A stretch of 32,154 bases of DNA, taken from the NCBI GenBank assembly GCA_902762795.1, contig CACWPM010000037.1:1-32154 (forward strand), given 5' to 3'. A program made the translations under genes and the position numbers. The first letter of the stretch is position 1, and every line of letters begins with the position of its first letter. The stretch comes from Fibrobacter succinogenes (GTDB lineage Bacteria; Fibrobacterota; Fibrobacteria; Fibrobacterales; Fibrobacteraceae). This document shows positions 1 to 7,786 of the stretch, piece after piece. The notes below the pieces were generated by a model. That model did no database searches and was not told where the DNA came from. It was given only the letters and a program-made list of their open reading frames with translations.

Positions 1-1
1 G

Positions 2-218
<217 letters not shown>

Positions 219-220
<2 letters not shown>

Positions 221-249
221 TAGACAGTAGGAAGTAGGCAGTAGACAGT
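219..249. repeat. short tandem AGTAGGCAGT-like repeat
   Basis: Just after the pgi stop lies a degenerate tandem run of a 7-10 base unit (TAGACAGTAGGAAG, TAGGCAGTAGACAG). A related run, TAGGCAGTAGGCGG, occurs at about 9749-9765 upstream of moxR. The repeats are intergenic and have no coding potential. Confidence 0.6.
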
Positions 250-261
250 CTGTTTCAGCAC

Positions 262-293
262 TGTCATGCCCGCCATTGAGCGGGCACCTCCTT
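262..293. repeat. dispersed GTCATGCCCGCC hairpin repeat, copy 1
   Basis: The 32-bp unit begins TGTCATGCCCGCC and ends GCGGGCACCTCCTT. GCCCGC (268-273) pairs with GCGGGC (280-285) around a 6-base loop. A second copy at 9865-9896 is identical at 30 of 32 positions, and both differences are in the loop, so the stem is preserved. Both copies are intergenic. Confidence 0.85.
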
Positions 294-304
294 TCTTCAA
301 ATTT

Positions 305-333
305 GTCATCCTAAGTGAAGTCGAAGGATCTAG
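305..333 (+). repeat. GTCATCCTnAG...GAAGGATCTAG intergenic repeat
   Basis: The sequence runs GTCATCCTAAGTGAAG then TCGAAGGATCTAG. Similar intergenic sequences of this style recur in many bacterial genomes. Related pieces are seen here at 15301-15345, 16881-16917, 29310-29335 and 29425-29452. Function is unknown. Confidence 0.65.
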
Positions 334-340
334 GCATTAG

Positions 341-374
341 AAAAAGTCGCAGCACTCAAAGCTGCGACTTTTTT
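341..374. terminator. bidirectional rho-independent terminator between pgi and the EAL gene
   Basis: A 13-bp stem AAAAAGTCGCAGC / GCTGCGACTTTTT encloses the loop ACTCAAA. T-runs are available on both strands, so it can end both pgi (+) and the convergent GGDEF/EAL gene (-). Confidence 0.9.
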
Positions 375-444
375 GCATTCAAACTTTCAGGCATTTTCCC
401 ACGCGCGTTTCATAACACGAGGCAATTTCGCAACCCGAGGGTTT

Positions 445-2385
445 CTATATCCCCACGCCCTTTTCTTTGAGCACAGCCATAACCTCGTCATACGGGAGCG
501 GTTTGGAATAATAATACCCTTGCACGCGGTCGCATCCAATTTCTTTCAAAAAGTCCAGATGGATCTTTGTTTCCACTCCTTCCGACAACGTACCCGCATG
601 GAGACGCTTTGCCATATCCACAATAGACCGAATAATCATCTTCGATTTTTCACTAAAGTTCCGCAAGAAAATCATGTCTATCTTGATAAAATCAAAATCA
701 TAATCTTTCAGCACATTCAATGAAGAGAAGCCCGAACCAAAATCATCCATCCAAACCTGAATGCCGTCTTTTTGGAAACGATTAATCTGGTCATGAATAT
801 ACCCGTCTTCATCACCGTCCAAGACAGATTCTGTAATTTCAACATGGATCATATCATGCGGAACATTATATTCCGCCGTCAATCGGGTCAATTCCTTGTA
901 GATATCACACAACTTAAAATCCAGGCGTGACAAGTTGAACGAAATAGGAACGCACTTGTGCCCCAATTCCGTTTCCTTGCGATACTTTTCGCAAACCTTT
1001 TTGAGCATAAACGTATCGAGTTTATGAATTAAATGGGCATCTTCAAGAATACCGATAAAATCAAGGGGCGGCAGGAAGCCGTGTTCCGGGTCATCCCAAC
1101 GGGCAAGCGCTTCGAAGCCACATAGTTTATTCGTCTCCAAATCTACAACTGGCTGATAATAAACTTTGATGTATTCCTTTTCAACAGCTTCATCGATGTG
1201 GGTAATCAGGTACATTCTCAGACGTTCACGGGCACTCATCTCGTCTGCATAAGACGCCGTGTACACATCGTAAACACCTTTAGTCGTCGCTTCTGCAAGA
1301 CGCGCCCTCATAAAGCAACGTTCTATTTCCTCATTCGGTTCCCGCTGCACATATACGCCAGCCTTTATTTCAAGAGCGCCCAACATCGAAAAACATCTAA
1401 TTTTTTCGTGCGCTTCTTTTATCTTGACCTCCACACCGGCGGCATCACCTACGGCACGGAACGTATCACACGAAACACGCATCACATAACGTTCCCCAAA
1501 TAGCGACTTGAGCGTATCCGCTACAAATTTCAGGGATGCATCGCCCTTTTCAAAACCAAACCGCTCATTAAAAGCCTTAAAATTGTCCAAATCAAAAACA
1601 ACAAAAGCAAAACATTTTTTCGGATTTCTAAAAAGAAGTTCCTGCACGTAATTCGGGAAGAGCAGCGCATTCGGTAGCCCCGTGAGTTCATCGTGGTTGC
1701 GCGCAATTTCAGCCTGCTGCGTCAAGCGGACCGTCCTAAAAATGAGTTTAACGGAAATCGTAAGCGTAAACCAAAAGAGCCATGACACAAATACGAGATA
1801 ATTCAAAAATTCCGGAGTCACCTCGATTAAGCGTACGCACACAAACATGGCAAGATTCACGAGCAAACTAAAGAACGTGACAAAGCCTAAAAATCCGAAG
1901 CGCATAAAAATTTGCGTATTGCGGACAAAGAGAAGCTCGTTCCAAAGAAGTTTCCACCAAATGACGATTGCGGCCAAGTCTACTAAGAATGAACCAACCT
2001 GAGTCTTGCCGACCACCATACCAAGATAGCCGATACCGCCAAACGCCGAAAGCAAAAATAACGACTGCGACCAGTGAACCGAAAGCCGTTTATTGAAAAC
2101 GAGAACCGCAACCGGAATCAACACAACGCGGCTCAAGTAGTCCACGATCACGTCCGCCAACAACGGGACACTCCCAACCGAGTGCGCAAGCAAACCCATC
2201 AACCCATGATAGATTCCATCCGAAAGAATCATGTACGGACACAACGAGAAGAGCGCCCCCCACAGCAGCGTCCCTTTTAAATTTCTCTTCTCGCCAAGAA
2301 ACACAAGCTCCGTCAGAAAAAAACATCCGACGAGCAATGACGGGATAAAGAACACGTGACTCGCATAATCAAGCAGACTCATCAT
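445..2385 (-). CDS. membrane GGDEF/EAL protein with degenerate GGDEF motif (probable c-di-GMP phosphodiesterase)
   Basis: This 646-residue inner-membrane signalling protein probably hydrolyses cyclic di-GMP. About seven hydrophobic segments fill residues 10-215. A GGDEF-fold domain follows (about 228-380), starting HDELTGLPNALLF and containing FDLDNFK. Its GGDEF motif is replaced by S-C-D-T-F at 305-309, so diguanylate cyclase activity is not expected. The EAL domain (about 395-640) looks intact: EALAR at 425-429, N484, E516/E519 (VEITES), DDFGSG from 547, K568 in FIKID, E602 in SEGVET, and QGYYYSKPLP near the end. By family knowledge these are the metal-binding and catalytic positions of active phosphodiesterases. 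It is transcribed alone, convergent with pgi. The degenerate GGDEF may bind GTP or act structurally (inference). Confidence 0.92.
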   Translation of the reverse strand: MMSLLDYASHVFFIPSLLVGCFFLTELVFLGEKRNLKGTLLWGALFSLCPYMILSDGIYHGLMGLLAHSVGSVPLLADVIVDYLSRVVLIPVAVLVFNKRLSVHWSQSLFLLSAFGGIGYLGMVVGKTQVGSFLVDLAAIVIWWKLLWNELLFVRNTQIFMRFGFLGFVTFFSLLVNLAMFVCVRLIEVTPEFLNYLVFVSWLFWFTLTISVKLIFRTVRLTQQAEIARNHDELTGLPNALLFPNYVQELLFRNPKKCFAFVVFDLDNFKAFNERFGFEKGDASLKFVADTLKSLFGERYVMRVSCDTFRAVGDAAGVEVKIKEAHEKIRCFSMLGALEIKAGVYVQREPNEEIERCFMRARLAEATTKGVYDVYTASYADEMSARERLRMYLITHIDEAVEKEYIKVYYQPVVDLETNKLCGFEALARWDDPEHGFLPPLDFIGILEDAHLIHKLDTFMLKKVCEKYRKETELGHKCVPISFNLSRLDFKLCDIYKELTRLTAEYNVPHDMIHVEITESVLDGDEDGYIHDQINRFQKDGIQVWMDDFGSGFSSLNVLKDYDFDFIKIDMIFLRNFSEKSKMIIRSIVDMAKRLHAGTLSEGVETKIHLDFLKEIGCDRVQGYYYSKPLPYDEVMAVLKEKGVGI

Positions 2386-2493
2386 TGCCTAAAATCCTAG
2401 TGTTATAAATATAATGCATCTCACGCTTGCGTGCACATGCAAGGTGAAATTTCGCACATTTTAGGCGCTACACATCAGAATAATCGCTAGGAT

Positions 2494-2763
2494 TTACTTC
2501 ACTTTTTCAAAATCGAGCCTATCATCAACCGGAATCGGGTCGTTCAAATTCTGAACATTGATATTTAGCGGTTCAGGCGTTCCAACATTAGTCGGCGGCG
2601 CAGGCATTTTCGCCATTTGGGCAGACTGGTCATCGCGACCGTCCTTTCTCAGTTGCATTTCATCCGGATTGTTTCCAACACCAATTATAGCAGGGCAACC
2701 CTTCGGGCTATCGCACGCACAACCTAAAACAAGCAAAGCAAATACGATCAAAACAAATTTCAT
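2494..2763 (-). CDS. small lipoprotein of unknown function
   Basis: This 89-residue predicted lipoprotein starts at the ATG at 2763. An upstream in-frame TTG at 2772 is less likely because it overlaps the promoter-like TTGTATATT. The N-terminus MKFVLIVFALLVLGC is a textbook lipoprotein signal with lipobox LVLGC. The mature part is short, polar and rich in Pro, Asn and Asp, and shows no domain that I recognise. It is divergent from the collagen-like gene at 2883 and lies upstream of the EAL gene on the same strand, 108 bp apart. The TTGTATATT box ends 7 nt before the ATG and leaves no room for a Shine-Dalgarno site. Coding status is likely from the clean signal sequence; function is unknown. 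Confidence 0.7.
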   Translation of the reverse strand: MKFVLIVFALLVLGCACDSPKGCPAIIGVGNNPDEMQLRKDGRDDQSAQMAKMPAPPTNVGTPEPLNINVQNLNDPIPVDDRLDFEKVK

Positions 2764-2770
2764 GGTTTGC

Positions 2771-2779
2771 AATATACAA
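2771..2779 (-). promoter_or_regulatory. TTGTATATT box (candidate -10 region) of the small lipoprotein gene
   Basis: On the minus strand TTGTATATT is followed by GCAAACC and then the ATG. If TATATT is the -10 element, transcription would begin within a base or two of the start codon, giving a leaderless mRNA. The same 9-mer lies upstream of three other genes in the window. Confidence 0.45.
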
Positions 2780-2882
2780 AAAAAACGAAAATGAACATTT
2801 CATCAATACAAAACAGAACGGCAACGCCCAGCAGCAAGAGTAAATTTTTTAAATTTGTCGCGAAAAATATTGGGAGCAGTGC

Positions 2883-4952
2883 ATGAAAAACAAAATCCTT
2901 TTAGCAGCATCCATCATCGGTTTATCGACACTTTACGGCTGTCTCGATGAGATAACCGAAGCTCCGGATATGTCCGAATTCGCATGTACAACAGAAACGC
3001 TAGACGACAATAGCGGAGTCAAGATTATCTGCGGAGGCGATTCCATAGGTGTTGTCCACAACGGCAAAGACGGTCGTGATGGTAAAGATGGCAAAAATGG
3101 AGTTGATGGGAAAAACGGCAAGGACGGAAATGACGGAGCTAAAGGAGACAAGGGCGAAAACGGCAGCCCAGGACAAAAAGGCGAAAAAGGCGATACCGGC
3201 TCTAAAGGAGAAAACGGATCATCTTGCTCGATTGTAGAGAACAAAGAAATCAACGGCTACGATGTTATCTGCGATAACAAAAAAGTAGGCGAACTGAAGA
3301 ACGGGAACGACGGAGTCAAAGGAGAAAGTGGCGACAAAGGTGCTACAGGCAAATCGGCTTACGAAGCTGCCGTATCAAAAGGCTTTACAGGCACTGAAGA
3401 GGAATGGTTAGCATCATTAAAAGGCGATGCCGGCACAAGCTGTTCCATCCAGGAAAACCAGGAAAAGGACGGCTACGACTTAAATTGCGGTGGCAAGGTT
3501 GTCACAATAACAAACGGAGAAAACGGGAAAGCCGGAAAGAGCGCTTTCGAAATCGCACAAGAAAAGAACACGGACCTGGGAAGCGTTGACGAATGGCTAG
3601 CTTCACTCAAAGGCGATGACTGCAAGGGAGAACAACTTGCTAACGGCAACATCAAGATCACTTGCGGTTCAAGTTTCGAGGCAGAGCTTGAAAAGGGCAA
3701 TGACGGCGCAAACTGCACCGTGAAAGAACGCACGGACGGAACCGGCTACGATCTGGATTGCAGCGGTGATGTTGTTACGGTAAAAAACGGAACGCAGGGC
3801 GATACAGGCAAGAGCGCCTTTGAAATCGCACAAGAAAAGAGCCCGAACCTCACCGAGGACGAATGGCTCGAATCATTAAAAGGCAAGGGATGCTCCGTAG
3901 CTAAGGTTACAGACGGCGTCCAAATCACTTGCGGCGACGACAATCCGGTAACCATCAAAAATGGCGAAAACGGCAAGAGCGCTTTCGAAATCGCACAAGA
4001 GAAGAACCCAAACATTACAGTTGACGAATGGCTCACCTCGCTCAAAGGCGAGGGATGCACTGCAAAAGAAGTCGAAAACGGCGTAGAAATCACCTGCGGC
4101 AATGGTACCCCGGTAACCGTCAAAAACGGTGAAAACGCCACAAACAAAGTCGAAGTTCTCAACGATGCGTGCAAAGCCCTCCGCTCTACGACAGATAAAT
4201 TCATACCCATATTCGATATTTTCTACTGCCTCCGTTCCAACGAAAAAGTGACCTTCATTCTCCGGCACGCGGCACGCGGTGATGATACCAGCGAAAGCGG
4301 TACACTAAGCACAATAGGCGAAAACCAATGTAAAGAAGTCGGCAGCAAGTTAAAAGAAATGAACCTTGAAGATTTCTCTTATATGCACACGAGATTTTAC
4401 CGTGCCAAGCAATCAGCATGGATTATCGCCCAAAACAAAGGTCAAGATGTAGGCAACCAAAATGCATGGTTTAACAGCGATGACACCGAAATCCAGATAA
4501 CAAACGACGACTTGCTAGACGGTTGGTATGTCCAAAATAAAGACGACAATCTCAAAAAAACATGCAAAGGCAACGTCAGTTCTGGTTGGGGCGCCTATTC
4601 AAGAGCGGCATACAAAGAATACGACAGCAACGATCAGAAAAAAGCCTGCGATGCATTTCTTTATGACATTGACCAAAAAACACAAGAAATCATCAAGAAG
4701 CATTTCACTTACGACAAAATGAAACCGGGAGTAACCTTAGCCATTTCGCACGACCAGTTCTTGGCTCCGTTCGTCATTTCCACCAGCAATCGCATGATAA
4801 GCGGTCCTGGCGGGCGTGATTTACGTTATCACAAATACGGCACTCAGGAGCATTGGATAAACTATCTCTCCGGCGTTGCCATCATCACGGATCCCGATGA
4901 CAACACAAAAATCATCCCCGCAACAGCACTAAGCAGCGGATTCTTGCAATAA
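2883..4952 (+). CDS. collagen-like repeat lipoprotein with C-terminal histidine-phosphatase domain
   Basis: This is a 689-residue predicted surface lipoprotein. Residues 1-20 form a lipoprotein signal ending LSTLYGC, with Cys20 as the lipidation site. From G61 there are about 18 uninterrupted collagen-type G-X-Y triplets (GKD GRD GKD GKN and so on). Then come four copies of a module beginning KSAYEAA or KSAFEIAQEK and ending EEWLASLKG or DEWLxSLKG (near 158-180, 219-243, 310-333 and 365-389). They are separated by Cys-containing blocks of the form GY-D-L-x-C-G-G followed by VTIKNG. The C-terminal 250 residues carry the histidine phosphatase motif ILRHAARGDD (R461-H462), HTRFYRAKQSA (from H502) and a second His in AISHDQF (H623). 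These match the phosphohistidine and acid-base residues of that superfamily. GGGAG-type SD at 2872-2876. A terminator follows at 4974. The substrate is unknown. Confidence 0.85.
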   Translation: MKNKILLAASIIGLSTLYGCLDEITEAPDMSEFACTTETLDDNSGVKIICGGDSIGVVHNGKDGRDGKDGKNGVDGKNGKDGNDGAKGDKGENGSPGQKGEKGDTGSKGENGSSCSIVENKEINGYDVICDNKKVGELKNGNDGVKGESGDKGATGKSAYEAAVSKGFTGTEEEWLASLKGDAGTSCSIQENQEKDGYDLNCGGKVVTITNGENGKAGKSAFEIAQEKNTDLGSVDEWLASLKGDDCKGEQLANGNIKITCGSSFEAELEKGNDGANCTVKERTDGTGYDLDCSGDVVTVKNGTQGDTGKSAFEIAQEKSPNLTEDEWLESLKGKGCSVAKVTDGVQITCGDDNPVTIKNGENGKSAFEIAQEKNPNITVDEWLTSLKGEGCTAKEVENGVEITCGNGTPVTVKNGENATNKVEVLNDACKALRSTTDKFIPIFDIFYCLRSNEKVTFILRHAARGDDTSESGTLSTIGENQCKEVGSKLKEMNLEDFSYMHTRFYRAKQSAWIIAQNKGQDVGNQNAWFNSDDTEIQITNDDLLDGWYVQNKDDNLKKTCKGNVSSGWGAYSRAAYKEYDSNDQKKACDAFLYDIDQKTQEIIKKHFTYDKMKPGVTLAISHDQFLAPFVISTSNRMISGPGGRDLRYHKYGTQEHWINYLSGVAIITDPDDNTKIIPATALSSGFLQ

Positions 4953-4973
4953 AGAATTTTTCCCATCCACAAG

Positions 4974-4998
4974 AAGCCCCCGCACGGGGGCTTTTTTT
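4974..4998 (+). terminator. rho-independent terminator of the collagen-like gene
   Basis: Stem AAGCCCCC / GGGGGCTT with loop GCAC is followed directly by a T-run. It lies 20 bases after the stop codon at 4952. Confidence 0.92.
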
Positions 4999-5045
4999 GA
5001 TAGTCCCTCTCTTGCAAAATTATGATATATTTATTTCTACAAAAG

Positions 5046-6362
5046 ATGAAAAAATCGCTCATTCTAATCACCGCATTTATCACGGCATCAGCCGCATTCG
5101 GCCAAAACGCAAAATCCACCGGCGTCACCAAAGAAGACGTGCAGAGTTGGATCAAAAACCAAAAGCAAATCGAGCAGAGCCTTAATGAGGCCGGTATTTC
5201 TCGCGATAACATCGCAGACGCTGGCAAGCAAGAGAAAGCAAAAGCGGAGTCCATCCTCCAGAAATATGGCATCACCGCGCCAAACAGCATCGAAAAATAC
5301 GCCATGATAAACCAATGCGCCACTCTCGTTCTGGCCGAAAACGGAGCCGGTTCAGGCATAGATCCGAATACGATGGCGATGCTAAAGAAGATGAATGTCG
5401 ATCCCTTCGCCGAACTGAGAGCAAACACCAATCAGAAAGATTGCAAGGTTGTAAAGGCGAACGAAAAAGCTATCGTCAACTTGATGAATGAAATGGATCA
5501 GACAAATGCAGGCCGCGCAAGTGCATCCGCACACCAAACAGCAAATACTGTAACGCCCTCTGCATCAAGCGCCACCAAAAGCGGCGGAGCCAAAAGCAAA
5601 GACGCCGCCTACGCACAAGCAGAACAAATGCGAATCGCAAATCCTGAAATGACCGAAGAAATGGTCGAATAAATGGCACAAAAAATCAGACACCAGCCCG
5701 GATACGCCATGCAGCAAGCCGTATGGGCAAAGCAACAACAGGGCCTCGCAAACGAAACACAAGAAAGCGCCCAAGACGACGTTGCGCAATTCAAGGAACT
5801 CAACGAAAAAGCGATCAAAGTCAAAAACGCCATCGACGAATTTTCCAAGAGCAAAGGCGACTGCGGATTCATTTACAAAAACGCCGACAAAACAGCCAAA
5901 GCATACACCAAGAAAGAACCGGCCAGTTGGGAAAGCTTGATGATCCATGTTCAAGACAACGTTGTGCTATTCCTCCCCGTAACAACAAAAGGCAAAGTCG
6001 AGTTCAAGTTCACCTGGGAAGAACCTGAATTAAAGAAAGTTGCCGTCGACATCCCCGACTATGCCGCATCCGATGTCGAGACGACCGAAATGAGCAAGAC
6101 AGTCCCTGCCACCATCATTTACTTAAATCGCAAGCGCAGGAAATTTATAAGCGAGACAGTCCCTGTCACCATCACAAACATCGAGATGTACGAAGCATCT
6201 GACAAGAACAGCACTGCAAGAGAGTACGTCATCTCGACAAAAGAAGGAAAGGTAATCCACCTCTGGCAGAAATGGAGCGGGGATAATTGGACCACGAAAG
6301 TCAACTTCAACGGATTGAAAGACGCTTCTACCTGGAAGTGGGGCGAAACCGGCGGAAACTAG
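5046..6362 (+). pseudogene. secreted protein of unknown function, split by an in-frame TAA at 5670-5672
   Basis: Two open frames, 5046-5672 (208 codons) and 5673-6362 (229 codons), are in the same phase and separated only by one TAA. Around the stop the sequence reads EEMVE, stop, MAQKIRHQPGYAMQQ, a continuous charged helix-like run. A CAA or CAG to TAA/TAG-type change of a Gln codon is the simplest explanation. The joined product would have 438 positions. The start at 5046 gives a clean signal peptide (MKKSLILITAFITASAAFG); the ATG at 5022 only adds residues in front of it. The first half is Lys/Gln-rich and helical, with an Ala/Ser/Thr-rich stretch near its end. The second half is β-rich at its C-terminus. 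TAAATG places a start codon right after the stop, so the second half could be re-initiated, but without a signal peptide. No family is recognised. No terminator follows. Confidence 0.75.
6094..6174 (+). repeat. 24-bp imperfect direct repeat inside the split gene
   Basis: GCAAGACAGTCCCTGCCACC at 6094 recurs as GCGAGACAGTCCCTGTCACC at 6151, each followed by ATCA. The offset is 57 bp (19 codons), so the frame is kept and the peptide KTVPATI recurs as ETVPVTI. It may be the trace of an internal duplication. Confidence 0.6.
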
Positions 6363-6427
6363 CGCCTCTTTGCCCATCCTGTTTTATAGCCCCCGAATTT
6401 AATCAATTTCAGAAACAGCAACACCGA

Positions 6428-6712
6428 GCCGTACCTATAAACAGAGCATTTTCCACTATTTATAGGTACGGCACAATCGTAATACAAGCTACCGTACCTA
6501 TAAATCACCCAAATACATCTTTTTATAGGTACATTTTTCATGTTAGCAAACAAACTAACAACATAATTCAATCTTTTTTCTTTAAAACGTACCTATAAAA
6601 ACAACAATCTCTCATTTTTATAGGTACGTTTATTCTCAACAACATCATTTTTCTCAGCATCAACACACCATTCGTACCTATAAAAAACAACTTCAACAAA
6701 ATTTATAGGTAC
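6428..6712. repeat. array of four inverted-repeat pairs of GTACCTATAAA with constant 17-bp spacing
   Basis: Eight copies of the 11-mer GTACCTATAAA occur in four head-to-head pairs: 6431/6459, 6494/6522, 6589/6617 and 6674/6702 (first bases of the arms). Within each pair the distance between arm starts is exactly 28 bp. The 17-bp loops have unrelated sequences, and three of the four lack G on the plus strand. Pair 1 extends to a 14-bp stem (GCC/GGC outside) and pair 3 to about 16 bp. Gaps between pairs vary (24, 56 and 46 bp). A minor hairpin TGTTAG/CTAACA sits at 6541-6560. The rest of the 6363-6872 spacer holds no gene. The array could be a set of protein-binding sites or a run of RNA stem-loops. 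Confidence 0.9.
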
Positions 6713-6872
6713 ACCTCTTCAACAGAACGCCCAAACCAAGCTCCAAACGCATTTAAAACAGTTCAAAGCGTAACAAACTGGCTTCCCGAAATTTTTCAAA
6801 CGCGATTACCTCGCATATTTTCTGAAAAGCTGATAACTGTTGTTTGCAAAATGAACACGCTATTCCAAAATG

Positions 6873-6902
6873 CTTGCTTTTACAGCAAGTTCATTGTATA
6901 TT
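6873..6902 (+). promoter_or_regulatory. sigma70-type promoter with overlapping palindromic operator, upstream of the PD-(D/E)XK gene
   Basis: A -35 TTGCTT (6874-6879) is separated by 17 bases from a -10 TATATT (6897-6902). A perfect inverted repeat CTTGCT-N5-AGCAAG (6873-6889) covers the -35 box, as expected of a repressor site. The start point would be near 6909, upstream of an AGAAGGGG ribosome-binding site at about 6913-6920. Confidence 0.75.
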
Positions 6903-6928
6903 GCCTTCACCAAGAAGGGGAAATCATT

Positions 6929-7750
6929 ATGCAGAAAAAACAAGAACACACCCACACTCCGTTAGACGCATTGACAAGCCTCGCGCAAACTCAGCAAGCA
7001 GAGCTGCTACAATTGTTATCACTACTACCCAAGTCAAAAGCCATCGTCGGAAACCTGCGAATAGACCGATGCAGGAATTCCTTCCAATACTACATCGTAT
7101 CAGAGCACGGCGATACGAAAGGCAATTACATTCCCCGCAAAGAAATCCGCAAAGCCGTAGCAATTGCACAACGCGATTACAACAAAGCCACGGCGACGAT
7201 TCTCAAAAAACAAATCAAAGCAATTGACTCGTTCCTCGCAATTTACACCCCAAACGCAATCGACGACGCATACACAAAGCTCCACCCAGGTCGCCGCGCG
7301 CTCATCACTCCCGTTCGGGAACCTGACGAAGATTTTATCGCCGCATGGCGTCACCTCCCCTACACCGGCAAACCATTTGAAATCAATGCCCCCGAGTATT
7401 ACACGGCAAGCGGTGTGCGCGTCCGATCCAAATCCGAGGTCATCATTGCAGACGCACTCACCCGCGCAAACATCCCCTACCGCTACGAATACCCTACAAG
7501 CATCAAAGGCTGGGGAACGCTCTATCCAGACTTCACCTGCCTCGACATTCGCACCCGCGAAGAAATCATCTGGGAGCACTTCGGCCTCATGGGCGACCCT
7601 GACTACGCCGAGAACGCCGTTCAGAAAATCACGCACTATGCAGCGAGTGGCTATGTTCTCGGCAAGAACCTCATCGCCACATTCGAAAGCGGCACAACCC
7701 CGCTTTCCGTCAAGCAAGCGCAAGGATGCATCGACGCACTTTTCAAATAA
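6929..7750 (+). CDS. PD-(D/E)XK nuclease-like protein
   Basis: This is a 273-residue soluble protein, probably a restriction-endonuclease-fold nuclease. I chose the ATG at 6929 because AGAAGGGG lies just before it. The longer frame from 6851 would read through a strong promoter. The C-terminal half contains RSKSEVIIADALTRANIPY, then LYPDFT, then IIWEHFGLMGDPDYA. This fits the E...(Y/P)D...ExH pattern of a PD-(D/E)XK core, and conserved bacterial hypothetical proteins share the SKSE / YPDF / WEHFG signature. The N-terminal half is helical, with Lys/Gln-rich segments. It is preceded by the GTACCTATAAA array and followed 36 bp later by a small membrane-protein gene on the same strand. A role in defence or DNA processing is an inference from the fold only. 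Confidence 0.75.
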   Translation: MQKKQEHTHTPLDALTSLAQTQQAELLQLLSLLPKSKAIVGNLRIDRCRNSFQYYIVSEHGDTKGNYIPRKEIRKAVAIAQRDYNKATATILKKQIKAIDSFLAIYTPNAIDDAYTKLHPGRRALITPVREPDEDFIAAWRHLPYTGKPFEINAPEYYTASGVRVRSKSEVIIADALTRANIPYRYEYPTSIKGWGTLYPDFTCLDIRTREEIIWEHFGLMGDPDYAENAVQKITHYAASGYVLGKNLIATFESGTTPLSVKQAQGCIDALFK

Positions 7751-7786
7751 ATTTAAATTTATCACACGAAAGCCTCAAGCGTTCCC

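Noticed and set aside
2933-4268. Minus-strand frames opposite the collagen-like gene
   Set aside because: They mirror the repetitive G-X-Y and DEWL coding sequence (Pro/Ser-rich or Cys/Phe-rich translations) and have no independent support.
6287-6598. Plus-strand frame across the inverted-repeat array
   Set aside because: It starts inside another gene in a different frame and translates the repeats; coding is not supported.
6428-6712. CRISPR array
   Set aside because: The repeat unit is only 11 bp, alternates in orientation and has 17-bp loops inside pairs but variable gaps between pairs. No cas gene is nearby.
6851-6928. Longer N-terminus of the PD-(D/E)XK protein
   Set aside because: The segment overlaps the -35 and -10 boxes, and a good ribosome-binding site precedes the Met at 6929.
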